DNA from: Chaetoderma sp. LZ-2023a
Lineage: Eukaryota; Mollusca; Caudofoveata; Chaetodermatida; Chaetodermatidae
DNA length: 64,000 bases
Direction of reading: 5' to 3'
Assembly (NCBI GenBank): GCA_034401795.1
Contig: CM067366.1
Coordinates: 73,269,087-73,333,086, forward strand
A program made the translations under genes and the position numbers. Below are positions 1 through 10,503 of the stretch, in pieces (within the stretch, counting starts at the first letter, position 1; every line of letters begins with the position of its first letter). The notes under the pieces are model-generated. The model saw only the letters and a list, made by a program, of their open reading frames with translations. It was not told the origin of the DNA and searched no databases.

Positions 1-615
1 CTCACCTGAACCATGAGCATTTTAACGATTAACATTTCAACAGACTAATAGTTGCTTTAAATTCAGCAGTAACATATAATATACACAATTGGAATTCAGT
101 ATGAATGATATTGAGTAGGAAATTAATGATGGCCACTGACCACACAATCAGATTGAATTTTAGTATCCATCCAGCCATTAGAAAAAATGTAATAAGGCCA
201 GCAAACACAAATGTTTGATTGATCCAGGACAGTCATGTTTTATCATGGATCAGGTTCTCCTGAACAATCACCCTTAGTTATCACTAAAAACTAATGAGTT
301 TCAGTTTGATTCGAGATGTGATGTTCGAGAACATGATGGCCACTGGAACAAGAGGCGCACGGTGCCCGCATCGCTCTTCTGGAACAATTTGGCTAGTGAG
401 ATTTTGGTATATAAAGCTTTTATATGCTTTCCCGTTGATTTTCCGAAAATCCACCATGGCTAACAGAACTAGAAAGGACTACAAATAGAACCCTTAAAGA
501 ATTTAACATGAACAGAGAAATCCGTTCTAAACACACAAATGGTAACTGGAAAATAGTGCCAAAGCCTAGATGAGTGCCCACCAAATTGACCCGCAATGGT
601 CATTTCCAGAGTAAC
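1..615. other. No gene recognised
   Basis: AT-rich sequence with only short open frames. I see no domain, splice-supported exon or RNA gene here. Confidence 0.5.
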
Positions 616-619
616 CACC

Positions 620-960
620 CATCATATGACGTCATAATGAACTGCATGATGTGTGCAATGACATCATAACGAATGACGTCATGAATGATGTCGATAAGTA
701 CGTCACGAACGCATATTTTGAAGATGGTCTATGCGTTGTTGTACAAATTGTATGCCTTTACTATTTAATAAATATTCTGTTGAATATTTTGAAACTAATT
801 TGACAGGGCGCCAAATTATTTACAAAATATTCAACAGCTTCCCTGTATAGTTTTCAGGAAATTGATAGCTAGGGCATTCGGGGATCACACCACGAGGTGT
901 GGGTGGAGCTTAGCTAGTGATGGGCGGGGCATAGCTAAAAATGGAAAGGTCCATTGACCC
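620..960 (+). repeat. Dispersed composite repeat, copy 1
   Basis: The copy starts with a cluster of TGACGTCA-like sites (about 627, 659, 672 and 698). It continues through a collapsed hairpin-B unit at 777-837 and ends in a GC-rich tail containing GGTGTGGGTGGAGCTTAGCT and GGGCGGGGCATAGCTAAA. The same order recurs at 56948-57310, and in reverse orientation at about 25200-25522. It is therefore a genuine interspersed repeat about 340-360 bp long. Its class is unknown. Confidence 0.75.
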
Positions 961-1117
961 ACAATTAGCTTCATTTGAACAACCTGATCAATGACTCAGT
1001 TTCAAGGGTGTAAAGTCACATCTCGCGCTCATGCAAACATATATTTTAGCAGTTTTACTGTCAAAACCCATCAACAAACAAAAGCTCGATTTTCAACTGG
1101 TTCGCCAAAATGCTGAA

Positions 1118-2165
1118 ATCTGATTGGTCGATGGTGCCCATGTTTTTAATGTACTAACTTTCTTTGAACAAACCTGAATGGCCCCAATAGTCCCTAATCA
1201 TACTTCCAAAATTTCAGGTGGATCCATTCAGCAATTGAGAAGTTGTTTTCATGGAAATTACGTCATATAAGATGGCCGCTGATGAATTTGGCAAATCAAG
1301 TTCCCTTGTACAAACTCAGTTCAGCTGTTGGCCTAGATGATGTTTCATGAGTTTTGAATCGATCCCCAAGCGGTTTCTGAGAACATTTTTAAAGACATTT
1401 ATAAAAATCGGCTAAAATCAAAGATGACCACTGACGAAAATTGACAGATCGGCTTCGTTTGAAGATATTTCGATCTCTATTCTCTAACGATGCTTCCTGT
1501 CAAATATAATTGACATCAGCCCAGTGGTTCTCGAGAAGAAAACCTTTCAAATTTCCTATTACTTTAGTTATAGGAGTTTTTGGCAGGAAAAAGATCCAAG
1601 ATGGCCACCAAACCATTTATCCGACATTCTAGAAAGTGGACATTTGAAATCAGCATACCCAACAACCTATTTCAAACCAATTTCAGCTTCAAAATCCATC
1701 AAATAAAAAAGTCCAATATAGCCACAAAACACGTTACATTTTGATTGGCCCACGATTGCCATGGTTGGTGTATCAACTTCCCTTGAACAAACTTTAATGG
1801 CCCATACTCCCTAATCATATTTCCCAAATTTCGGCCCGATCCGCTTAGCGGTTCTGGAAAAGTTGTTTCCGCGAAAACTAGGTCATCAAAGATGGCTGCC
1901 AAAGCATTTGGCCAGTCAAGTTCCCTCGAACAAACGTGATTCCGCTCTTGCCCTAGATGATGTTTCATGAGTTTTGAATCTATCCCACAAGCAGTTTCAG
2001 AGATTTTTAAAGACGTTTCTAAAAATCGGCCAAAATCGAAGACGGCCATGGGCCAAATTGCCCAATCAGCTTCCTTTGAATAAACTTGGCTATCTATGCC
2101 ATAAGGATATTTCAGCCAAATATAATTTAAATTGGCTCAGTGGTTCTTGAGAAGTTATTTAAAGA
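1118..2165 (+). repeat. Two diverged direct copies, offset about 621 bp
   Basis: The blocks 1118-1545 and 1739-2159 align along their length. Both contain TTCCCT-GAACAAACT, AGATGATGTTTCATGAGTTT, a TTTTTAAAGAC segment, an AAGATGGC segment and a CAGTGGTTCT-GAGAAG end. A third, reverse-orientation relative lies at about 41595-42070 inside the Harbinger intron, so this is an interspersed family that is locally duplicated. There is no coding signal. Confidence 0.7.
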
Positions 2166-2240
2166 AAACGTTGATGGATGGACGCCAGACTGAGATACAT
2201 ACAGATGGACAGTCGCCATGGCATAATCTCACTTGGCCAT
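2165..2240. repeat. Short dispersed repeat with CCATGGCATAA core, copy 1
   Basis: This copy contains GATGGATGGACGCCAGAC, then GCCATGGCATAATCTCACTT, then GGCCATTCTGGC-AGGTGA. A close copy follows at 2868-2955. The GGCCATTCTGGC-AGGTGA end looks like an element terminus. Confidence 0.55.
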
Positions 2241-2244
2241 TCTG

Positions 2245-2865
2245 GCTAGGTGAGCTAAAAATGCACCAATCAAATTTCTGAATTTAAGTTCTGGAGCCAA
2301 TCACAATAGGGCTTATCCATGCAACCTTCGTTGAAATCCATCAGGTAGTTCTTGTAAGAAGTCATTTAAAGCTGTTAGCATTCATTTCCGATAGGATTTT
2401 TAGAAGTTATGAAAATCCAAGATAGCCGCCGGAAAAATCGACCAATGGAAATTCTGAATGGTAGTTCCAGAAACTATCACCATGGGGTACAGCTATCATA
2501 TTTGGTTAAAATTTGGTCATTGATTAAGGAGTACTGTTTTAAAAAAACTCTAAAATTTTCAACAAATTCAAGATTTTTACCAAATAAACTGCCCAATCAA
2601 AATTCTTAATAAAAGTTTGGGCGTGTACCACCATAGGCTCCGTCTAGCCAGGTGAAATCCAGCAAGCGCCTAATTATGAGGAGGTGTATTTTAACGATTT
2701 CCAGTATGATATTCATCCAAAAAATTCTGCCATCTGTCCGTCAACTTTTGCTTTAAAAGGCTACTCCTCATTAACCTCTTTTACTTTCTGGACACTACCG
2801 GCTAGCACCATAGGGTCCTTCAAGCCGAATTAAGTTGAAATCCGCCAACTGGTTAATGACGAGTC
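2245..2865. other. No gene recognised
   Basis: AT-rich spacer between two short dispersed repeats. It contains phrases related to the 1118-2165 repeat (for example AAAATCCAAGATAGCCGCC near 2412) but no gene. Confidence 0.45.
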
Positions 2866-2867
2866 GT

Positions 2868-2955
2868 CTTTTAAAGCAAAAGTTGATGGCCGGATACAGG
2901 ATGGACGCCAGACGATTGCCATGGCATAAACTGACTTGGCCATTCTGGCCAGGTG
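2868..2955. repeat. Short dispersed repeat with CCATGGCATAA core, copy 2
   Basis: Same order as the copy at 2165-2240: AAAGTTGATGG, GGATGGACGCCAGACGATTG, CCATGGCATAA, GGCCATTCTGGCCAGGTGA. Confidence 0.55.
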
Positions 2956-3004
2956 AACTAATAGCAAAGATAATTCATGTTTTTTACATTAAAGGATGCG
3001 CAAC

Positions 3005-3032
3005 CATGATGATGATGATGATGATGATGATG
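3005..3032 (+). repeat. (ATG)n microsatellite
   Basis: Nine ATG units are followed by TACTGTATCCTG and a GC-rich stretch that resembles the LINE 3' tail near 47458. It may be the 3' tail of a LINE remnant. Confidence 0.8.
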
Positions 3033-3168
3033 TACTGTATCCTGTGGTTGCAGTAGTTATAATATCATACAGCTGTAAATTCAGTGCCTTTGGAGAATTT
3101 GAAGTGTCTCTGTGCAGGTGTGTCTTGTCATATTCGCAGAACATGGTCAAACATTAGACCATTTTTAT

Positions 3169-3258
3169 TGGGCCACCTTCACTGACTGGAAGACATTGCT
3201 GCCTTAGGCAACAATGGTGGCCAGACAAATTAATTTTTAAAATATTCAACAAAATTAA
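3169..3258. mobile_element. Hairpin element family B
   Basis: An imperfect inverted repeat is centred on a GCTGCCTTAGGCAAC apex, with an arm running CCAGACAAATTAATTTTTAAAATATTCAACA. Other family B copies here have the same arm (TGTTGAATATTTTGAAA...). Confidence 0.5.
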
Positions 3259-3316
3259 GTTTTATATCACAAAGGATATATTTTTTCAGGGAATTGTCAG
3301 AGCAAAGGGTCAATGC

Positions 3317-3412
3317 TAACCACTCCAATGTCAGCATTCTATGTTTTACTGTGTCTATAGCAAAGAGAACTTGTGTACATTTTTAAACAATTTTGGTGGA
3401 CGATGTAGGTGA
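3317..3412. mobile_element. Hairpin element family C, half copy
   Basis: The sequence from AATGCTAACCACTCC through GTACATTTTTAAACAATTTTGG and GGTGGACGATG is the reverse complement of one half of the family C elements at 26568-26770 and 34307-35173. The other arm is missing. Confidence 0.5.
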
Positions 3413-3639
3413 AATTAGTTAGGCATTTGCCATATACATTATCAAAATCCAGTGTGATATGTGTTAGCAACTGCTGTAGTCTTGTCCATTTCATTGTCAA
3501 TCAGTTGGTAATCATGTCATTTCTAATCACTGCATGTCAGATCAAGCAACTGTGGGCGGATCTACAAGTCATTGGAAATATATTTCACATTGGACTTCAA
3601 TAACATATATGAAATAGACCTATCTAATTTTCATACAAA

Positions 3640-3905
3640 CCTGTTACCTGATTATTCTTAAAACTATTTGAGAAAGCTGTTGCTGCCTTAGTCAGCAACA
3701 ACTATCAATCAAATTGCTCAAAATAAATTCAGCAAGGGTTACTACATTGCTGACTATTTCAAAAACAATTTGATTGAAATTTGTTGCAGCAAGGATTTTC
3801 AGTTAAATTATTATATTGTCTAGATTATTTTAAGAACAATTTGACGGAATGGTGTTGCTGCTATAGGCAGGAATAATTCAGTCAACTTGTTTTGTAAATA
3901 ATTAG
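3640..3905. mobile_element. Two or three degenerate hairpin family B copies
   Basis: Inverted-repeat arms such as GAAAGCTGTTGCTGCCTTAG / CAGCAACAAC and CAATTTGACGGAATGGTGTT are interleaved with TATTTTAAGAACAATTTGA and AAATTGTTTT-like ends. They are degenerate. Confidence 0.45.
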
Positions 3906-4011
3906 CCTAGCATGCTGCAAACTCATTACAAGATTGCAGAGCGGCTCTTAGCTGGAGAACTCTGAGCATTTTCCTTAGCCTAATTTGACTGTCTTATCAG
4001 CTTACGATAGC

Positions 4012-4248
4012 TTTAAGCCTTAAATTTCTTCATGAAAATTTCAATTTTCTCAATGAAAATGTCAATTGGCAGAACAAGAGAAGACTATTTTTAAATGATT
4101 TAACACTGGAATATTGGAATGAGTGGCTCTGTTAAATCAAGCCAGTTGTTTCAGTTGTAAATTTTCTAAAATTATCTTCTCCAAATGGACATTTCTTAAG
4201 ACCACTGCTGAAGCTGTTTTGGTTGGTTTGAGTGTTAATTAGAGTTAA
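4012..4248. mobile_element. MITE family A
   Basis: An arm matching AAATTTCTTCATGAAAATTT...GACTATTTTT is followed by the family core and by the opposite arm (CATTTCTTAAGACCACTGC, GAGTGTTAA). The ends approach TTAA on the right. The core palindrome is partly decayed. Confidence 0.7.
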
Positions 4249-4266
4249 ATACTTGTATTTAATGAA

Positions 4267-4497
4267 TTAACCCTTCAACACTTATATCATCCAAAACGGA
4301 TTCTGCAGTGGTCTTGAGAAATGTCCATTTGCAGACCAAGAGCAGACTATTTTTGAAAATTTACCATTGCAATGAATAACCGTGCCAGTCATTCCATTGG
4401 TAGGTTTTCAAAATTTGTCTTCTATTGGTCTGTAAATGTACATTTTCTCTGAGAAAATTCAAATTTCCTTGAACAAATTAGAGGGTTAAAAGGTTAA
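4267..4497. mobile_element. MITE family A, full length
   Basis: The copy begins TTAACCCTTCAACACT and ends with GGGTTAAAAGGTTAA. It shows GATTCTGCAGTGGTCTTGAG and GTCCATTTGCAGACCAAGAG on the left, then the GTGCCAGTCATTCC half-core, then the ATTGGTCTGTAAATG arm. Both ends abut TTAA, as expected for piggyBac-type TTAA duplication; that class assignment is inferred from ends only. Confidence 0.8.
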
Positions 4498-4649
4498 ATA
4501 GTCTCTGTGTAAATCTGTTTTATGTGATTTCTTTACAGCATACAGTTCATTTACTCCAGCTACTTGCAACAGTAAGTAGCAACAAGATTTCATCAATGTA
4601 TTCTCTAAGCATTCACATTGTCAGCGATTTTAGTGAGAAAATTTCACAA

Positions 4650-4728
4650 ATATTCTGCACTTGGTCTGGAAATGGGCATTTGCTATGCAAAAAGACTCCA
4701 ATTTTTCTAATAACCATTAAATGGTTAA
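4650..4728. mobile_element. MITE family A arm left of the 34-bp array
   Basis: CTTGGTCTGGAAATGGGCAT through AATGGTTAA resembles the family A arm CTTGGTCTGCAAATGGACAT...GTTAA. It lies about 45 bp before the 34-bp array. Confidence 0.45.
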
Positions 4729-4774
4729 CAGTTTAAAGGTGAAGACTGGTCCAGAAAATCATGAGTTCTTCCTG

Positions 4775-6308
4775 CTGAATGTCCAGTATTGAGCCAGCCA
4801 ATCCACTGCTGAATGTCCAGTATTGAGCCAACCAATCCACTGCTGAATGTCCAGTATTGAGCCAACCAATCCACTGCTGAATGTCCAGTATTGAGCCAAC
4901 CAATCCACTGCTGAATGTCCAGTATAGAGCCAACCAATCCACTGCTGAATGTCCAGTATTGAGCCAACCAATCCGCTGCTGAATGTCCAGTATAGAGCCA
5001 GCCAATCCACTGCTGAATGTCCAGTATTGAGCCAACCAATCCACTGCTGAATGTCCAGTATTGAGCCAACCAATCCACTGCTGAATGTCCAGTATAGAGC
5101 CAGCCAATCCACTGCTGAATGTCCAGTATTGAGCCAACCAATCCACTGCTGAATGTCCAGTATTGAGCCAACCAATCCACTGCTGAATGTCCAGTATAGA
5201 GCCAGCCAATCCACTGCTGAATGTCCAGTACTGAGCCAACCAATCCACTGGTGGATGCCCAGTATTGAGCCAACCAATCCACTGCTGAATGTCCAGTATT
5301 GAGCCAACCAATCCACTGCTGAATGTCCAGTATTGAGCCAACCAATCCACTGGTGGATGCCCAGTATTGAGCCAACCAATCCACTGCTGAATGGCCAGTA
5401 TTGAGCCAACCAATCCACTGGTAGATGCCCAGTATTGAGCCAACTAATCCACTGCTGAATGTCCAGTATTGAGCCAACCAATCCACTGCTGAATGTCCAG
5501 TATTGAGCCAACCAATCCACTGGTGGATGCCCAGTATTGAGCCAACCAATCCACTGCTGAATGTCCAGTATTGAGCCAGCCAATCCACTGCTGAATGTCC
5601 AGTATTGAACCAACCAATCCACTGCTGAATGTCCAGTATTGAGCCAACCAATCCACTGCTGAATGTCCAGTATTGAGCCAACCAAATCACTGCTGAATGT
5701 CCAGTATTGAGCCAACCAATCCACTGCTGAATGTCCAGTATTGAGCCAACCAATCCACTGCTGAATGTCCAGTATCGAGCCAGCCAATCCACTGCTGAAT
5801 GTCCTGTATTGAGCCAACCAATCCACTGCTGAATGTCCAGTATTGAGCCAACCAATCCACTGCTGAATGTCCAGTATCGAGCCAACCAATCCACTGCTGA
5901 ATGTCCAGTATCGAGCCAACCAATCCACTGGTGGATGCCCAGTATTGAGCCAACCAATCCACTGCTGAATGTCCAGTATCGAGCCAGCCAATCCACTGGT
6001 GAATGTCCAGTATTGAGCCAACCAATCCACTGCTGAATGTCCAGTATTGAGCCAACCAATCCACTGCTGAATGTCCAGTATTGAGCCAACCAATCCACTG
6101 CTGAATGTCCAGTATTGAGCCAACCAATCCACTGGTGGATGCCCAGTATTGAGCCAACCAATCCACTGCTGAATGTCCAGTATCGAGCCAGCCAATCCAC
6201 TGGTGAATGTCCAGTATTGAGCCAACCAATCCACTGCTGAATGTCCAGTGTTGAGCCAAACAATCCACTGCTGAATGTCCAGTATTGAGCCATGCAACCA
6301 ATCCTCTG
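4775..6308 (-). repeat. 34-bp minisatellite, 45 copies, derived from MITE A core
   Basis: The unit starts CTGAATGTCCAG and runs through TATTGAGCCAACCAATCCAC. Unit starts at 4775 and 6271 are exactly 44 x 34 bp apart, so there is no net indel in the array. Variants are mostly single substitutions (TATTGAG/TATCGAG/TATAGAG, CAACC/CAGCC, GAATGTCC/GGATGCCC). The last unit runs directly into a MITE family A right arm (CTCTGGTAAATT...AAAATAGTCTTCTCTTGG). The unit itself aligns to the family A palindromic core (GAATGACTGG..TATCGAGCCA / GTCATTCCAGTGG). Several long minus-strand open frames cross it only because the unit lacks stops; I treat it as non-coding. Confidence 0.9.
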
Positions 6309-6366
6309 GTAAATTAAAGAAAAATAGTCTTCTCTTGGCCTGCAAATTATGGACATTTCTCAAGTT
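6309..6366. mobile_element. MITE family A right arm flanking the array
   Basis: AAAATAGTCTTCTCTTGGCC, TGCAAATTATGGACATTTCT and CAAG match the family A arm, directly continuing from the last 34-bp unit. This links the array to its parent MITE. Confidence 0.7.
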
Positions 6367-7474
6367 CAATGTAGAATCAATTATTGCGCGGCTCAGTCTG
6401 TTAGGCGATTCCACAGTAAACCAATTACTGATGAAGCGCTGAAGGGTCACCACAGAAGCAGAAAATGCCACAGATATGAGGGTACGATGAAAGTATGATT
6501 TTTTAAGCTGATGTATATAATACAGGTACGCAGGATGACTAACCTTGCTGATGGCGATAGATAAGTACACTGCCCTATCTTTCTGTAAATCTGTCGCTCA
6601 GGTAATTATGCCTAATTAATATTTCATAAACATTCACACCAGAGCGCCTTTGAAGTATTTTGAAAGTGATACCACTCAAAGGAAGCGAGATATGCGGTCA
6701 AGGATATTCTATTCAATCTGTGAAGGAATGGATCTATTCACTTTGAAGTGCTAATATTTATATGTGACCTCATGGACCAATCGATCATCATTAGACAAGG
6801 ACAAATTCATGCAATATCTGCATCATTGGTATATTTTATAATCGGTCCCGTGTGACATTAAGTATCTATTTTTTAAACAAAGTTGCCGAAAGCTACTGCT
6901 GTTGTGTTTTACGTTTTGACCCTAAAATTGGTACATGTCTTAACGGATCCCACGCACAAACAGCCACTCAAGTATGGAGATCACCCAAACAGAACCAGAA
7001 TAATTGAAAAAGGTGTCAAAAGTGGGCATTTAGAAAACAATGTTACTGAAAAATCAGTTATTGCATTTTATCTTTTGACCGCAACATCGGGATACGTCTT
7101 TGGGAACCCACAGTCCATCGGCAAATATCCACCAAGGTGTGGAGCTGATTGATCCCTTCAGCTAAGAACCAGAGTTTATATGAAAATATTTTTAAAATAA
7201 GACCAAGAAATACTCCCCCAACAAGGTCTCCATGCTCGCTGGTAACCCTTGCACCTAACGACGCGCATAAAAATATAAACAAATATTGTATGTACAAGGT
7301 TAAAATTCACACATTTCATGTCAGCATTTACATTGTACATTTTCAAAGATTTTTACTCATTTCCCGCTGTTCCATCTTATTTTGTTCTGTAGAGTTTAAA
7401 GAGTTAGTACTTTCACGAACCAAACATACATTAAAACTGCCTGACTGCTGAATTATTGCGGACAACATTTTCCA
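6367..7474. other. No gene recognised
   Basis: AT-rich sequence. Open frames of about 80-100 codons occur (6883-7152 and 7149-7451 on plus), but they show no recognisable domain or compositional bias. Confidence 0.45.
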
Positions 7475-7552
7475 GGGGACATAGCTCTTCACCTGGTCAA
7501 TATCTTGAAAACAATTTGACTGAAAGTTGTTCAGTCAAACTGTTTCCTAAAT
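7475..7552. mobile_element. Hairpin element family B
   Basis: Short inverted repeat with CTTGAAAACAATTTGACTGA AAGTTG on one side and TTCAGTCAAACTGTTTCC on the other. Confidence 0.55.
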
Positions 7553-7624
7553 ATTCAGATTTCTAGGGTTACTGTCCCTTGGACCATTTGACGTATTGTT
7601 CGGCGGTTTGTAGCAATCAGACAG

Positions 7625-7837
7625 TTGAGCCTCTAACACTCATATCATCTAAAAACGGCTTCTGCAGTGGTCTTGAGGAATGTCCATTTGCAGACCAAGA
7701 GATGAATATTTTTTTTAATTTAGCACTTGAATGACATTGTAATGCTAAATTTTCAAAATTCTTCTTCTCTTGGTCTGCAAATAGACATTTTCTATAGGAA
7801 GATTTTTCTTGAACAAATTTGAGGGGTGAAGAGTTAA
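7625..7837. mobile_element. MITE family A
   Basis: Begins GAGCCTCTAACACTCATATC and ends GGGTGAAGAGTTAA, with the usual CTTCTGCAGTGGTCTTGAGG and TTCTCTTGGTCTGCAAATAG arms. The palindromic core is decayed. Confidence 0.75.
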
Positions 7838-7896
7838 AGAATTGATCAAAGAATGGTCTTAGAAATCAGGCATTTTAGTCCAGGCAGATCAACCAT

Positions 7897-8102
7897 TTAA
7901 TTATAGAGCCGCTCAAACACCGCTTCTCCTCTGGTTGGTCTTGTGGAAGGTCAATCTGCGGGTCAAGAGAAAAACTATTTTTGGAAATTTACCACCACAT
8001 GGCTGGCTCATCGAGCCTCTTCTTTTGGTAAGCACATTAATATTCACTGAGCACGATTTTGTATTTTCTTGACCATGCAATCTCCATCATTAAAATATTT
8101 AA
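7897..8102. mobile_element. MITE family A, degenerate
   Basis: TTAA-flanked. Recognisable pieces are GCTTCTCCTCTGGTTGGTCT, AACTATTTTTGGAAATTTAC and GGCTGGCTCATCGAGCC. The right end matches the variant TTTTCTTGACCA...TTAA. Confidence 0.55.
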
Positions 8103-8113
8103 AGCTAACCTAT

Positions 8114-8336
8114 TAAACCTTGAATTTGTTCAAGAAAATTAAAAAATTTCTCATAGAAAGTGTAAATTTTAGACCAAGAAAAGACTGTTTTTGAAAATTT
8201 ATACACCGGAATGACTGGCTCGATACCCGAGCCAGTCATTCCGGTGTATAAATTTTCAAAAACAGTCTTTTCTTGGTCTAAAATTTACACTTTCTATGAG
8301 AAAATTTTTTATTTTCTTGAACAAATTCGAGGTTTA
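8114..8336. mobile_element. MITE family A as a near-perfect 223-bp palindrome
   Basis: The axis is at about 8225, inside CTCGATACCCGAG. The arms mirror each other for about 110 bp: GAATTTGTTCAAGAAAAT on the left against ATTTTCTTGAACAAATTC on the right. Unlike other copies, which have two different outer arms, both outer arms here are the same type. A further 66-bp A-type fragment follows at 8339-8404. Confidence 0.85.
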
Positions 8337-8400
8337 ACAGTAATTCCAGTGATAAATTTTCAAAAATATTCTTCTCTTTTGCTAATATGAGTGTTAAAGT

Positions 8401-8624
8401 GTTAATGATCAAGCTGGACCAAACTGCCCTCTGCAGTTGTCTTGAGGAATGTACATTTATAAACCAAGAGAGGACTGTCTTTGAAAGTAAACCATTGCAA
8501 TGATTGACTCGATAACCAAGCCAGTCATTCCAGTAGTATATTTTCAAAAATAGCTTTACCTAAGCATGTAAATAGACATTTAGTTTTGTATTTTCTTGAC
8601 CAATCCTGACCGTTAAAGTATTAA
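8401..8624. mobile_element. MITE family A, variant ends
   Basis: TTAA-flanked. It has CTCTGCAGTTGTCTTGAGGA, the core GATAACCAAGCCAGTCATTC, and the variant right end TTTTCTTGACCAATCCTGAC. It shares its left TTAA with the preceding fragment. Confidence 0.75.
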
Positions 8625-8629
8625 ATAGC

Positions 8630-9860
8630 TTTGTCCATCAGATTTAAATGGTCACACAGGGCTTGAGGCAGCAAACAGTTTCAGTCAAATTATCTTTAAA
8701 CACTCAATGGTGTGGTGAATGCAGTAATCAGCGCGCCATTCAAAGAAGACAGTCTAGCATTTCCCTGAGCAAGAGATCTTGGTGGTAGAGTGATTACACA
8801 CATTTTTCCACAAAATGTTTCATTATGGACAATGTCTCATGGAATTATATCACTTCTAACCAGGAGTGTCAGACCCTTCCCCACCACACCCGCTACACCA
8901 CAACCTCATCAATAAATGGCATGGTCAATGACATAGAATATGCAAACCCGCTATCTTTGCAAAGTAATCGTAAAAAAACAAGTAGTAATTTTGTAGCTCA
9001 GCATCTTAGCAAAATTACAAGCCACGCCACAATGTGTGCACACACATTCATCATGATTTCTGAAACACCCAGTATCGTATTTCCATTTAGATATTAATAT
9101 AAAACATGCTCATTATTTTGAACACTATTTGACTGAAACTTTCAATCAATCAAATTCTTCTCAAAATAGTTTAAATCCATAGCAACATTATAGCGCTATG
9201 CTGGCAGTACTTAGTGTTTACCTGACTCCATGACAACATGACACAATAGAATGAATGGCAGTATTAATGTGCGACTTCCTAATAATTTTCCAACCAAAAG
9301 CGAATCGCCCCAAGGAATGCATAAAAGTGTCAACATTCATTGAAGGCATGATGCAATCATTTACTGCGTTTCTCTGTCATCACATCACAGTTTCTCTGTG
9401 GCTGCATCCACTGATTAGACGTATGCCTAGCGCCAGCATCTCTGTCATACGCTAGCATATTCAGGAGACATATAATTGTACAAATGTGTTCTTCTATTTT
9501 CACTCTCAACATTTCTACGTAACTAGAAATTGATTTTCCTCCAAAGCTGCATACCTCGAAGGCTTGGCTGATACTAATCCGGCACACCTCATGTCTAAAG
9601 AGCGAAAATGCATCATTGTGCAACATTTGACGTTTAATCCTGGACTGAAATTGCCCCCATTCAGACACTATAAACACAGGAAGATGAATGCTCATGGCGA
9701 AGGGATTCGTAATACGCAATTATTGATGTGACTCTCCCTCCCTCCCTCCCTCCCTGTGAATAAATCGAGGTACCAAATATTCAGCAGGAAACATGTCGTG
9801 ATGTAAACTGTCTAAGGGCCGCAAGCTCCCAGCCAATAATTTTACCGGGCAATAGCTCTA
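8630..9860. other. No gene recognised
   Basis: Contains a degenerate hairpin B fragment (8645-8705), another at about 9112-9172, and a CCCT repeat at 9735-9757. A 120-codon open frame on minus (9357-9719) has no recognisable domain. Confidence 0.4.
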
Positions 9861-10013
9861 GGCTTGCTGAATATTTTGAAAAAGATTTCACTGAAAGTTG
9901 TTGGTGGCTTAGCTACCACAAACTTTCAGTCAGATTGTTTTCAAAATATTCAGTATATCCAGAGTTAAACCTAATGGAATATGTAGTCTGCAGGAATTCA
10001 GTAGGCAGAGGGT
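9840..10013. mobile_element. Longer repeat carrying hairpin B, copy 1
   Basis: The hairpin at 9865-9955 has the arms GCTGAATATTTTGAAA and TTTTCAAAATATTCAG, and the apex GGTGGCTTAGCTACCAC. Its flanks (CAATAGCTCTAGGCTT; CCAGAGTTAAACCTAATGGA, TCTGCAGGAATTCAG) recur around the hairpin at 24607-24765, so the mobile or duplicated unit is at least 170 bp. Confidence 0.65.
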
Positions 10014-10302
10014 TAATTAATCATGAAAAGTCAGTATTTTATCTGTAAAATGAAAACTGTTTATTGATCAGATAAAACAGATTTAATGTCAAATAACCAA
10101 ACTTCCTTCCTAATTCAGCGAAAAAATGAAAAAGGACACAAGAGATCAACAAATGTCGCATTAATAACAGGAAGACGACGTTTCCTTAATCCAGAAATTA
10201 CTCTATAGTCATAAAATGAATATCGTGTAATATCATTCATTAATCTTCTCGCCGATAAATTCCTGGTATCTCAATTACGAGGCTGACTACCAGACCTGAA
10301 AG

Positions 10303-10423
10303 CTGTTGAATATTTTGAGATTAATATGACTGGATGACATTGCTGCCTAATGCAGCAATGGCTTCCATTGATGCCTAAGGCAGCAATGGCTTCCAGTCAT
10401 ATTAATCTCAGAATATTTAACGG
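10303..10423. mobile_element. Hairpin family B with duplicated loop
   Basis: Arms GCTGTTGAATATTTTGAGAT and ATCTCAGAATATTTAAC flank an apex in which GGCAGCAATGGCTTCC-type sequence occurs twice in tandem (10369-10397 region). It is a two-copy intermediate of loop expansion. Confidence 0.65.
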
Positions 10424-10503
10424 AACAAGCAATATTTTGTGAAGAATTTAGTTTATTAGAGATCCGTCTTTGAAAGGGTTACTACGAGGACATGGCATGG
10501 CAC

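Noticed and set aside
4775-6300. CRISPR array
   Set aside because: Units are directly contiguous without unique spacers, and the sequence is eukaryotic.
4725-6570. Long minus-strand repeat proteins over the 34-bp array
   Set aside because: The 34-bp unit is not a multiple of three and all three minus frames are open, so the frames reflect the unit, not coding.
9357-9719. 120-codon minus-strand frame as a host gene
   Set aside because: No recognisable domain, no splice context, ordinary length for chance in this composition.
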